Assembly: GCF_003471165.1 (NCBI RefSeq)
Contig: NZ_QRIL01000009.1
Span: forward strand, 1-64,000
DNA: 64,000 nucleotides
DNA from: Ruminococcus sp. AM22-13
GTDB lineage: Bacteria; Bacillota; Clostridia; Lachnospirales; Lachnospiraceae
Direction: 5' to 3'
The notes under the pieces are model-generated. The model was given only the letters and a program-made list of their open reading frames with translations. It was not told the DNA's origin and ran no database searches. A program made the translations under genes and the position numbers. Below are positions 52,915 to 61,496 of the stretch, in pieces. The first letter of the stretch is position 1, and every line of letters starts with the position of its first letter.

Positions 52915-54282
52915 ATGAAAACAGCAGGAATTATTGCAGAATATAATCCTTTTCACAAAGGACATGAATATCAGATCCTGTATGCAAAGGAAAAGTTAAA
53001 GGCAGATTATGTTATCGTTGCCATGAGTGGAGATTACGTACAGCGCGGCACCCCTGCTCTCATCTCCAAACATGCGCGGGCGGAAATGGCTCTGCGGTGC
53101 GGTGCAGACCTTGTGCTCGAAATGCCGGTATCTGTCTCTACGGCAAGTGCGGAAGCCTTTGCAATGGGCGGTGTTTCCCTGTTGGACAGCCTTGGTGTTG
53201 TTGATATGCTATGTTTCGGAAGTGAGTCAGGGGAGATCAGCGCACTGAAAGAACTGGCTGAGATCCTTGTAGAAGAACCGGAAGAATATAAGAAGCTGCT
53301 GAAAAGCTTTTTAAGCGAGGGTCTGACTTTTCCCGCTGCCAGAAGCCAGGCGCTGACAGAATATTTTAAGAATCCACGCAACTTCAGCGGTGACGATTTT
53401 GACGGAGTCCTTACTCCTCTGTTAAATGAAGTGACACAGATTCTGAGCACTCCCAATAATATTCTGGGAATCGAATACTGTAAGGCACTTCTCCGCCTGA
53501 ACAGCCGGATCCGCCCTGTCACCCTCCGCAGGGAAGGGATGGGGTATCATGAAACCACTGTCCCTGAAGGAGATTCAGCAAGCCCCTCCCCTGATTTACA
53601 GTCATCCACTGATTTTTTTGCATCTGCAACTGCTATACGCAGTCTTATTCAAGATTCGGGAAGCAGCCATCCAGAGGCAATCTCAGACATAAATAATCCA
53701 GGCAGAAATTCGGATAACAAAATTGTCAATATACTGTCATCCCAGATTCCGCCAGATGCTTTTTACGTTTTCAAAAAGGCGCTGGACTCCGGTGAATTTC
53801 TCACAGAAAATTCTCTGGACTCTATTCTTTCTTACTGCCTTATGAAGGAAAATGTAGAAAGCCTTTCTTCCTATATGGATGTTTCCGAGGATCTTGCACG
53901 AAGAATCATAAATCAGCAAAACCTTCTGACGTCCTTCTCCCAGTCTGTTGCTGTTTTAAAAACCAGAGAGCTTACTCAGACAAGGATACAGAGGGCATTG
54001 CTTCATATTATATTAAATATCCATACTGTGCCGACACAGATTCCCTTTGCCAGAGTTCTTGGTTTTTGCAGGGAAAGCAGTGAACTGCTAAGCCAGATCA
54101 AGCAGCACAGCCGAATTCCTCTTATCACAAAACTTTCCGATGTGCAGAAACTGCAGGATAAAGAAGCAGAACATATTTTAGCTGAAAACATCTTCTCCTC
54201 TAATTTATACGAAAAACTCCTGTGTCTGAAAAACGACAGGAAATTTTACCATGAAACTCAGAAGCAGATTATTATCATCTAA
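52915..54282 (+). CDS. tmcAL: tRNA(Met) cytidine acetate ligase TmcAL
   Basis: A 455-residue protein of the YlbM/TmcAL family, which forms N4-acetylcytidine at the wobble base of elongator tRNA-Met using acetate and ATP. The nucleotidyltransferase motif GIIAEYNPFHKGHEYQI (HxGH) opens it, with SGDYVQRGTPALISKHARAE next and an 'ISK'-type motif. A variable linker lies near residues 215-265. Being beside pta and ackA fits its need for acetate. It is the only plus-strand gene in this part. Confidence 0.94.
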   Translation: MKTAGIIAEYNPFHKGHEYQILYAKEKLKADYVIVAMSGDYVQRGTPALISKHARAEMALRCGADLVLEMPVSVSTASAEAFAMGGVSLLDSLGVVDMLCFGSESGEISALKELAEILVEEPEEYKKLLKSFLSEGLTFPAARSQALTEYFKNPRNFSGDDFDGVLTPLLNEVTQILSTPNNILGIEYCKALLRLNSRIRPVTLRREGMGYHETTVPEGDSASPSPDLQSSTDFFASATAIRSLIQDSGSSHPEAISDINNPGRNSDNKIVNILSSQIPPDAFYVFKKALDSGEFLTENSLDSILSYCLMKENVESLSSYMDVSEDLARRIINQQNLLTSFSQSVAVLKTRELTQTRIQRALLHIILNIHTVPTQIPFARVLGFCRESSELLSQIKQHSRIPLITKLSDVQKLQDKEAEHILAENIFSSNLYEKLLCLKNDRKFYHETQKQIIII

Positions 54283-54290
54283 AACAAATT

Positions 54291-54337
54291 CAGAGGGTAT
54301 ACGGTCCAGATAAAGTTTCCAGACTGTATACCCTCTG
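54291..54337. terminator. Bidirectional hairpin between convergent tmcAL and the phosphatase gene
   Basis: CAGAGGGTATAC (54291-54302) and GTATACCCTCTG (54326-54337) are perfect 12-base arms. It sits between the two stop codons. T runs are weak, so it is a probable but not certain terminator. Confidence 0.65.
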
Positions 54338-54347
54338 GCTATATCAT

Positions 54348-55985
54348 CTAATTTTCAACTATACAATCTATATCTGATATTCTCAGAGAAAGCATGGTAA
54401 TATCATCAAACTGTGGCGAATCCCCCACAAATCCATCAATTTCTTTATGAACTGCCTGCAGCAGATCTTTACAGTCTTCATATGTAGCCGAATTTAAGCC
54501 CTCCAGCATCCGCTCTGTGCCAAATAACTCATTTTCTGCATTTGTAGCCTCTGCAACTCCATCTGTATATACAAAAATCATATCACCTGGTTCAAGTGTA
54601 ATTTCATATTCTGTATATTTCATATCTTCCATGCCTGCCAGCACAAATCCATGTCTGTCTTTAAGCAATTCAAACTGTCCATTTTTTCTTCGGATAGCAG
54701 GATACTCATGTCCTGCATTTGCACAGATCATTTTTCCTGTTGAAATTTCAAGCAGACCAATCCATACTGTTACAAACATTCCTGCTTCATTATTTTCACA
54801 CAGCTGATTATTTACTTTTTCCAGAATATATTTAGGAGACATCCCTGTCTGTGCCGCACTTTTTATTAATGTTTTTGAAATCATCATAAACAGCGCTGCC
54901 GGAACTCCTTTTCCAGATACATCTGCCATAACAATTGCCAGATGATTATTATCCACCAGAAAGAAATCATAAAAATCTCCACCAACTTCTTTTGCCGGAG
55001 TCATAGAAGCAAAAATATCGAACTCTTTTCTTTCCGGAAAAGCCGGAAAAATACATGGAAGCATATCTGCCTGAATTTTTGCTGCAACATCAAGTTCTGC
55101 TCCGATTCTTTCCTTTTCAGCGGTTACCTTTTGCAGATTATCCAGATATTCATCCAGTTTTTCCAACATATAATTAAATGAATTCCCCAATTCTTCTATT
55201 TCATCACCAGTATTGATAGAAATACTTTTTTTATGAAATTCACTGGAAAGTGTAATATCCTGTGTAAATTGCGCCAGTTTTCCCAATGGATTTGTGACCG
55301 CTTTCCGCACAAACAAAATATAAAAAACTATACCAACAGCTATGATACCGAAAGAAATACCAAACATCATATATAAAATACTGTTAAGATGTTGTCTTAC
55401 CTGCTTCATATCCAGAATATACTGAATTTCAGCTATCGCCTTTCCGTTTTCATCCAGAATCGGGCACACAGCAGTATAATTGTATCCATAACTGTTATCT
55501 GTAACAAGAGGCATAGGTGGTGCCTCATTTTTTGAATAATAATCCCAGATCACATGATAATTTTGCAGATCATCATCTCCATTTGCCGCATCTGTATACA
55601 GAATGTCTGATGCATAAGGAATCTGATTCTCAGGAAGATCCCCCATGCTTTCCACACAGGTATCAATATAAAATGTTACACTGTCTTCATCCGGAACAAC
55701 AAGTGATAAATAAGTAACTTCATTATCTTCCTTTAATTTATTCATCAACTCGTACATTTCACGATAAGTTTCTGTCTGGTCACCATCTGCTGCAATAATA
55801 GTTTTTATGTCTTCTTCCGAAAGCATTTCAGCAATGGTTTTACTCCCGATCAGTACACGTTCTGCATAGGCATTTTCATAATATTTTTTTGAACTAGTGT
55901 AACTGAACAGTGAAATTGAAAGAGTAAGCACTACCCCAAGAGTTACTAATGATATCACAAATTTTGGCAACAGCTTTATCTTCAT
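54348..55985 (-). CDS. Membrane SpoIIE/RsbU-type PP2C phosphatase with HAMP
   Basis: About 545 residues from ATG 55985 (MKIKLLPKFVISLVTLGVVL). Order: membrane helix, extracellular sensor of about 170 residues (GYNYTAVCPILDENGKAIAE), second helix (FGISFGIIAVGIVFYILF), HAMP domain (LGKLAQFTQDITLSSE; GDEIEELGNSFNYML), coiled coil, and PPM phosphatase domain with GGDFYDFFLVD, MADVSGKGVPAALFM, YTDGVAEATNAEN and FDDITMLSLR metal-binding motifs. Such phosphatases dephosphorylate STAS anti-anti-sigma proteins in partner switching. ATGA overlap with the preceding gene. No STAS protein is seen nearby. Confidence 0.93.
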   Translation of the reverse strand: MKIKLLPKFVISLVTLGVVLTLSISLFSYTSSKKYYENAYAERVLIGSKTIAEMLSEEDIKTIIAADGDQTETYREMYELMNKLKEDNEVTYLSLVVPDEDSVTFYIDTCVESMGDLPENQIPYASDILYTDAANGDDDLQNYHVIWDYYSKNEAPPMPLVTDNSYGYNYTAVCPILDENGKAIAEIQYILDMKQVRQHLNSILYMMFGISFGIIAVGIVFYILFVRKAVTNPLGKLAQFTQDITLSSEFHKKSISINTGDEIEELGNSFNYMLEKLDEYLDNLQKVTAEKERIGAELDVAAKIQADMLPCIFPAFPERKEFDIFASMTPAKEVGGDFYDFFLVDNNHLAIVMADVSGKGVPAALFMMISKTLIKSAAQTGMSPKYILEKVNNQLCENNEAGMFVTVWIGLLEISTGKMICANAGHEYPAIRRKNGQFELLKDRHGFVLAGMEDMKYTEYEITLEPGDMIFVYTDGVAEATNAENELFGTERMLEGLNSATYEDCKDLLQAVHKEIDGFVGDSPQFDDITMLSLRISDIDCIVEN

Positions 55986-56587
55986 TGCATCTCCTCCTTT
56001 AGCTCTTTTATGTATATCTCTGCTGAACAGGTACATCGTCCCTTACAGACAGGACATATTAATTTTTCATTTTCATACCACATATTTTTTACAGTCAGTA
56101 AATGTTCAAATTTAAATTTACGCAAATTACTTTCCATAGGAATTTCATCATATTTTTTCCAGAAGGCTCCCAGCATATAATCTGCTTTTAATATTTTCTG
56201 CGAATACTCTATAGCAAAAGAAAACAAAATTTCTGATAAGCCCTTATTCCTCATTTTCGGTTCGATTCCTATAGAGCGGAAATTAACAAGCGTATTTTTT
56301 TCAGAGCCCATCAGATTTTTTAATACTGCCTGATCTATTTTCAGAAAATCTGCCATTTCATTCTGACTTGTTTTTTGAAAATATACGTAACCACAGAGCA
56401 TGTTTTCCTGATTTTTTAAAAGAAAAATAAAGCTGTCAGGATTTACTGCCGCATCTCTTATCTCACTTTCGGAATAAAGTTTTTCTCCTACACATTGATC
56501 ACACATTCTGACAACTGCCGAAATATCCGTTATTCCCATTTTTTCAATTCTGATATTTTTTTCTTTATTCTCCTGTACAAATGTCAT
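55982..56587 (-). CDS. GNAT-like protein with a C-terminal cysteine cluster
   Basis: A 201-residue protein. The N-terminal three quarters fit an acetyltransferase of the GNAT type: GITDISAVVRMCDQCVGE, YVYFQKTSQN, and LVNFRSIGIEPKMRNKGLSEILFSFA (the acetyl-CoA loop, normally Q/RxxGxG/A, here RNKGLS). A C-terminal CPVCKGRCTC segment may bind metal. It overlaps the phosphatase by ATGA and follows the methyltransferase by 15 bases. Substrate unknown; identity as GNAT is moderately supported. Confidence 0.7.
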   Translation of the reverse strand: MTFVQENKEKNIRIEKMGITDISAVVRMCDQCVGEKLYSESEIRDAAVNPDSFIFLLKNQENMLCGYVYFQKTSQNEMADFLKIDQAVLKNLMGSEKNTLVNFRSIGIEPKMRNKGLSEILFSFAIEYSQKILKADYMLGAFWKKYDEIPMESNLRKFKFEHLLTVKNMWYENEKLICPVCKGRCTCSAEIYIKELKEEMQ

Positions 56588-56602
56588 ATACTTCTCTCCC
56601 AG

Positions 56603-57460
56603 CTATCTGCAACATGTAAAAATCATGACTCCGCATGCAACGTAAACAGACTTTTCTACAAATTCTTTTCGAAATATTGCATAATGCTGTTTTACTTTCC
56701 TTTTAATTCCAAAATAATCAGAATCTTCCGGTTCTGTTTCACAAAGATATGCATAATCCAATGGAAGATATGAAAAAAATGTATCAAAAATAAGTTCCTT
56801 TTTTTCTTTCTCCTTTTCTTTGGCATTCACACATTTACTATGAACTACAATCTTATGATATCCGCTTTTTTTCAGGTATCTTTTTATCTTCTCTCCAGAG
56901 TGCCGATTGCCGGAAAGCGGATCTCTCTGGCATATATCAAGAAAAAGTTTCATCCTTTTTTGTTCATCCGGAACCATTGTGCTAAAGCGGTCTTCTGCAT
57001 CAATAATCATCATCGTTCCATTTTTTTTCAGATATTTTTTTAATCGGCATAACAGTTTCTCAGGTTCTTTTAAATGCATTAAGACAAATGAAATATTAAT
57101 TACATCATATCCTGTTATTTTTTTCTCTTTCATATCTTTCTTCAAGACCATTTCCAGTCCACTGTCTTCTAAATCTGCCTGATAAAATACAAATTTTTCT
57201 CCTTTATATCTGGTATTTGCGAATGCAACCAGTTCTTTATGGTATTCTATACCTGTTACACTTTCGATTTCTTTTCTATCGAATCGCTCTACTGTTTTCA
57301 TACCATTATTGCAACCAATATCAAGGACAGCCTGCCCTCTTTTCTTTCGGAATATATGATTATAAACCGGTCCTTCATATTCTTCCAGCAACTGATTCTG
57401 ATTCTTTAAACGTTTTATTTCATCATCCAGCACATATACATCTTTTATCTGATCCATCAT
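56603..57460 (-). CDS. Class I SAM-dependent methyltransferase
   Basis: A 285-residue protein. Motif I is AVLDIGCNNGMKTVERF (residues about 44-60), then FYQADLEDSGLEMVL, and YDVINISFVLMHLKEPEKLL (motif post-II), followed by MMIIDAEDRFS. The C-terminal third is helical and Lys-rich, ending with a hydrophobic stretch (YVACGVMIFTCC). It is a Rossmann-fold methyltransferase of unknown substrate, perhaps a small molecule or lipid. Its stop is 15 bases before the GNAT-like gene, forming a tight three-gene unit with the phosphatase. Confidence 0.82.
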   Translation of the reverse strand: MMDQIKDVYVLDDEIKRLKNQNQLLEEYEGPVYNHIFRKKRGQAVLDIGCNNGMKTVERFDRKEIESVTGIEYHKELVAFANTRYKGEKFVFYQADLEDSGLEMVLKKDMKEKKITGYDVINISFVLMHLKEPEKLLCRLKKYLKKNGTMMIIDAEDRFSTMVPDEQKRMKLFLDICQRDPLSGNRHSGEKIKRYLKKSGYHKIVVHSKCVNAKEKEKEKKELIFDTFFSYLPLDYAYLCETEPEDSDYFGIKRKVKQHYAIFRKEFVEKSVYVACGVMIFTCCR

Positions 57461-57630
57461 TTTTTCCTTATTATTTTGTCCTTCGCACTCTGCCGAACTG
57501 TCTTAAATGCATTATTTACGAGGATTGCTATAGTTGTTTATAAAATTCCCATGAAATATATTTCGTAACTGTTCCGTTCCTTCACAGTTACGAGATCGTA
57601 GACTACTGAATAGTTAATATATTTCATAAT

Positions 57631-59346
57631 TCATAAAATCAGGTAGAGATAATTAAAAATCAGTTTTCTCTGATAATCGCAGTATTTTGTTTTTTTCTGA
57701 ATCATCTTCAAGACTGCATGATCAATTTCATCTCCATCCGATTCAAACGGATTATAATCTGCCACATCATCTCGGATACGCATGATATATTCTCCCTGAT
57801 CATCTACCAGTCGTATTGCAATCGAACATTCCTTTTTTTCTTTATCTACCGCAAATTTAATGATATTCAATATTACTTCTTCTACTACAAAATTAATCAT
57901 AAATGCCTGTTTAAAATCAATTTCCCATTCCTCACTGATTTTTTCAAGATCCGATGAAATTTCCGCAATACTGTCTTTATTAATTACATAAGCTTTTTCA
58001 TAAGAGCGCAAAACTGTAGAACAGTCTTTTTTCAGCATTTCTTCTGTGTTAGACCTGATATGGACATACAATAAAAAAAGAATACCTGTTCCTTCACAGC
58101 ATAAATATGTAATTCCCAATCCATTTGTGCCGAAACGGGGAATAAAAATATTTCCCAAAATCAGCATCATCATAAAATTTCTCAAAACAGACATAATACC
58201 TGCCGGTTTTGCTCTGGAAAGACTTTGCCAGAAAGAAGTCATCACTGCATTAATTCCTGTGAGTGTAATGCTTAATGCGAAAATCCGAAAGCCTTTTGCA
58301 AACAACTGTATCTGCCCGGAATCTGTGACTCCAAATAATTGAATAATCTGCGAAGCAAATATCATATACAGACCGGATATCGCTATGCCTGCACACATAA
58401 CCACTTTTAACGCTGTATAAACCACTTTCATAATACTGTCAACATCTTTTTCTCCCTTAAAAATAGTAACCACGGGAGTAAGCGCAGATGAGGCATCATC
58501 TGAAACAGCATATGCAAATGTAGACATCGTATAAAGAATACTGTAAAACGCCACCAGCGAAACTCCATCGCTTTGTTTCACAAGCAGCCTGTTAAATACA
58601 CTTATTACAACTGCCTGAAAAAGAAAAGCAGAACCTGTCCCAAATCCATTTTTAACAAACTCAATCAAAATATCTTTCTCAGGAACTGCCAGGCCAAAAT
58701 GAAGAAGTGTATGCTTTCTCATAAAATGTGTCAGCAAAACCAGAACACCGAAAAAAGTAGCAATGCACAATGCAAGCGATGCACCCTTAATGCCAAAATT
58801 CATAATTCCCATGAACAGAATATCCAAAACAATGTTGAGCACAATCAGAACAACCGATGCCGCTGCTGCCGTCTTCGGATCTCCATCACTGCGCACTGAA
58901 TAAGAAAGAATATAATAAAAAATAAATGCACCTGCGCATAAGAAAACTATAAAAATATAAGACTCTGCCAGATTTATGATCGTATCTGTAGCTCCAATTG
59001 CATATAAAAGTTTTCTGCCACCCAAAATTCCTGTCACCATACACACGACTGTTTCCACCAGACCTGCCGTAAGCTGTATATGAAATAATTTATTTGCTTC
59101 TTCGGTTTCAGATTTTCCAAGAGCCTGTCCGATCAGAACGTTAGTCCCAACAGCCGTTGTCACTGACAGTAAAGCAAAAAGCAAAAAAACAGGAGTTGCT
59201 ATATTGGTCACTGCCAGGCCATCACTCCCTATATAATTTCCTATTAAAACAGCATCCACAAGTGTAGATACAGCAGTTCCCAAAGCAGAAAATATTCCCC
59301 ATATCAAAAACATTCTGTATGCATTTACAGCAAATTTCTTCTCCAC
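57631..59346 (-). CDS. MATE-family transporter fused to an RsbW-like ATPase domain
   Basis: A 571-residue protein. Residues 1-440 form a MATE-type membrane unit with twelve helices (GTAVSTLVDAVLIGNYIGSDGLAVTNIATP; GFGTGSAFLFQAVVISVFN). After a linker of about 20 residues, residues 455-571 resemble the GHKL ATPase of RsbW-type anti-sigma kinases: N-box VVEEVILNIIKFAV and G1-box IRDDVADYNPFESDG. The expected glycine-rich lid (GGxGI) is replaced by GDEIDHAVLKMI. Stand-alone MATE proteins are about 450 residues. It lies 170 bases upstream of the methyltransferase gene on the same strand, near the RsbU-type phosphatase, suggesting they act together. Confidence 0.87.
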   Translation of the reverse strand: MEKKFAVNAYRMFLIWGIFSALGTAVSTLVDAVLIGNYIGSDGLAVTNIATPVFLLFALLSVTTAVGTNVLIGQALGKSETEEANKLFHIQLTAGLVETVVCMVTGILGGRKLLYAIGATDTIINLAESYIFIVFLCAGAFIFYYILSYSVRSDGDPKTAAAASVVLIVLNIVLDILFMGIMNFGIKGASLALCIATFFGVLVLLTHFMRKHTLLHFGLAVPEKDILIEFVKNGFGTGSAFLFQAVVISVFNRLLVKQSDGVSLVAFYSILYTMSTFAYAVSDDASSALTPVVTIFKGEKDVDSIMKVVYTALKVVMCAGIAISGLYMIFASQIIQLFGVTDSGQIQLFAKGFRIFALSITLTGINAVMTSFWQSLSRAKPAGIMSVLRNFMMMLILGNIFIPRFGTNGLGITYLCCEGTGILFLLYVHIRSNTEEMLKKDCSTVLRSYEKAYVINKDSIAEISSDLEKISEEWEIDFKQAFMINFVVEEVILNIIKFAVDKEKKECSIAIRLVDDQGEYIMRIRDDVADYNPFESDGDEIDHAVLKMIQKKTKYCDYQRKLIFNYLYLIL

Positions 59347-59491
59347 AGCAATTCTCCTTTTTATTTTTTAGTGCTCCTGATTTCCATCACTTGCATACAT
59401 TTTAATAATTATACCTTGCATACCTGCATTTTGTCCAGCGATTCCGGAGATGGCAGCTCTCTTTTCTTAACAATAACTATCCTTAATATTT

Positions 59492-59634
59492 GTTACTGTT
59501 CACTCCGTTCACAGTAACTTTGCCAAAATTCATTCCAGATTGCCTGCGGCAATGGAATTTTGGCTTGTATGTCTCGGGATTTTGGCATATTCATGCCAAA
59601 ACACCTCGCGGGATAGTGGTATGTGAACAGTAAC
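59492..59634. repeat. Dispersed repeat, copy C (143 bp)
   Basis: Starts GTTACTGTTCAC and ends GTGAACAGTAAC, the same 143-bp unit and orientation as copies at 38561 and 40648, almost identical over its length. It lies between the trpZ gene and the MATE-fusion gene. Confidence 0.9.
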
Positions 59635-59669
59635 TAATATTTTTCTTTTCATCTTTTTACTTCTTGTCA

Positions 59670-59745
59670 AGCGGATATTCGCAATCCGCTTTGCCACTTG
59701 CTCATAACCGAACAGGAGACTAATCATTAGTTGATTAGCCTCCTG
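59670..59745. terminator. Two tandem hairpins after the trp transporter operon
   Basis: CAGGAGACTAATCA (59713-59726) pairs with TGATTAGCCTCCTG (59732-59745) with one mismatch. AGCGGAT (59670-59676) pairs with ATCCGCT (59684-59690). Neither is followed by a strong T run. They lie just past the trpZ stop and probably end or protect the operon mRNA. Confidence 0.5.
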
Positions 59746-59759
59746 CTCGATTGATATCA

Positions 59760-60554
59760 TTATTTCTCACCAGAAAGAAGAATGCGGTCATTATCCAGCA
59801 TCTTTCCGGCACCCGTCTTAAATTTCTCTAGAAGTCCTTCTACCGTCAGGCCCTTCTTCTCTTCTTCGTGAATATCCAGCACAATATTTCCGGAATCCAT
59901 CATCAGGATACGGTTTCCAAGATCCAGCGCAGACTGCATATTGTGAGTGATCATCAGACAAGTCAGCTGATGTTCCTCCACGATTCTCTTCGTAAGATTC
60001 AATACTTTCTCTGCTGTTCCCGGGTCAAGGGCTGCTGTATGCTCATCCAGTAACAACAATTTCGGTGGATTCATAGTTGCCATCAAAAGTGTCAGCGCCT
60101 GTCTCTGTCCACCGGAGAGAAGTCCTACCGGCTGAGTCATACGCTTCTCAAGTCCGATATCCAGAAGTTTCAGTTCTTCATGGAATCGCTCTTTCTCCTG
60201 CCTGGACACATGGGAAAGCCATCCGCCTTTTCCTGCCGCAAGCGCCAGATTCTCTTCTATCGTCATTCCCGGCGCTGTTCCTCTCATCGGATCCTGATAC
60301 AGACGTCCGATCGTTTTTGCACGCACATGCTGTGGCATAAAAGTAATATCCTGTCCATCCAGCATGATCACTCCGGAATCTGTAAGGAAATCTCCGCAGA
60401 TTGCATTAAAAAGCGTTGATTTTCCTGCTCCGTTAGAACCGATGATCGTTGCAAAATCACCTTTTTCCAGTTCAAGTGACAGATCTTTGATTGCCTGTTT
60501 TTCATTTACCGTACCCGGATTAAAAGTCTTGGAAATATGTTCAATCTTCAGCAT
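59760..60554 (-). CDS. trpZ: Tryptophan-type ABC transporter, ATP-binding protein
   Basis: A 264-residue ABC ATPase: GSNGAGKSTLFNA (Walker A), LLSGGQRQALTLL (signature), LLLLDEHTAALDPG (Walker B with Glu-His of the switch nearby). It energises the uptake encoded by the two upstream genes, overlapping none but 3 bases from the permease stop. The trp assignment rests on the T-box with a Trp codon at the head of the operon, not on this sequence. Confidence 0.85.
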   Translation of the reverse strand: MLKIEHISKTFNPGTVNEKQAIKDLSLELEKGDFATIIGSNGAGKSTLFNAICGDFLTDSGVIMLDGQDITFMPQHVRAKTIGRLYQDPMRGTAPGMTIEENLALAAGKGGWLSHVSRQEKERFHEELKLLDIGLEKRMTQPVGLLSGGQRQALTLLMATMNPPKLLLLDEHTAALDPGTAEKVLNLTKRIVEEHQLTCLMITHNMQSALDLGNRILMMDSGNIVLDIHEEEKKGLTVEGLLEKFKTGAGKMLDNDRILLSGEK

Positions 60555-60557
60555 AAA

Positions 60558-61484
60558 TCACTGTACTCCCTTCCTGTGAGTCATTCTTCTCTTAATCTGC
60601 GGCCACTGTTTCTTCAGATACGGACCTGAAATAGCCAGCACAACAATCACAGAAGATACCAGTTTCAGCATAAATGCCGGCATATTAAATCTCAGCGCGA
60701 CGGTATATACCAGGCGGAAGATAAATGAACCAAGCACCATACCGACCGCTCTTACAAAGATACCGCCTCTGCCAAGAATCGTGCCACCAATCAGCAGGGA
60801 GGCAAGTGCGATTGTAACCATTCCCTGCCCAATATTAATGTCTACAGATTTCTGTGACTGAGACAGAAGACATCCGGAAAGTGCTGTAAATGAGTTTGCC
60901 ACACAAAGGCCTACGATTGTAGTAAATACCGGGTTAATAGAGGAAGATTTAACCATATCTGCATTATTTCCGGTTGCCCTGATTGCCAGACCAAGTCTTG
61001 TTCTAAGGAAAAATACAAGAAAGACAACCACTATGGCTACTGCGATAAAAGCAACTACAATATCTCCTCTCCCTTTCAGTGGTGTATTTTTCAGTGCCTC
61101 TTTCATCATGGAAAACACAGTATCTGTTCTGTTCATATTGATCAGAGAAGAACCTCCCATCACTGCAATATTCACAGAATACAAACCTGTATTTACGATA
61201 ATTCCGGCCAGAAGACTGTCAACGCCAAGTTTCGTCTGAAGTATAGCCGTCACAAATCCCGAGCACACGCCTGCAGCCATAGCTGCAAAAATTGATAAAA
61301 AAGGATGTCCGCTGACTGCCACTGCCGCTCCAACAGCTGCTCCCAGAGTAAAGCAGCCATCAGTGGAAAGGTCACAGACATTCAGCATAGAATAACTGAG
61401 AAACAAAGCAAGAACTGTCAGTGAACAGATCAGGCCAAGTTTCAGTGCGGTCTCTCCAAGAGAGAGTATAGTCGCAATAGTCAC
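60558..61484 (-). CDS. trpY: Tryptophan-type ABC transporter, permease
   Basis: A 308-residue protein with about eight membrane helices of the branched-chain-type permease family (LALFLSYSMLNVCDLSTDGCFTLGAA; GCLLSQSQKSVDINIGQGMVTIAL). GTG start at 61484 with AGGAGG upstream. It forms the channel for the substrate delivered by the binding protein. 12 bases separate it from trpX. Substrate by operon context. Confidence 0.87.
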   Translation of the reverse strand: MTIATILSLGETALKLGLICSLTVLALFLSYSMLNVCDLSTDGCFTLGAAVGAAVAVSGHPFLSIFAAMAAGVCSGFVTAILQTKLGVDSLLAGIIVNTGLYSVNIAVMGGSSLINMNRTDTVFSMMKEALKNTPLKGRGDIVVAFIAVAIVVVFLVFFLRTRLGLAIRATGNNADMVKSSSINPVFTTIVGLCVANSFTALSGCLLSQSQKSVDINIGQGMVTIALASLLIGGTILGRGGIFVRAVGMVLGSFIFRLVYTVALRFNMPAFMLKLVSSVIVVLAISGPYLKKQWPQIKRRMTHRKGVQ

Positions 61485-61496
61485 GATAATTTCCTC

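Noticed and set aside
59530..59760. 76-residue frame with SREVFWHEYAKIPRHTS ending, also at 40686-40874
   Set aside because: The shared peptide is simply the translation of the 143-bp repeat, and the frames start in unrelated flanks; not a gene family.
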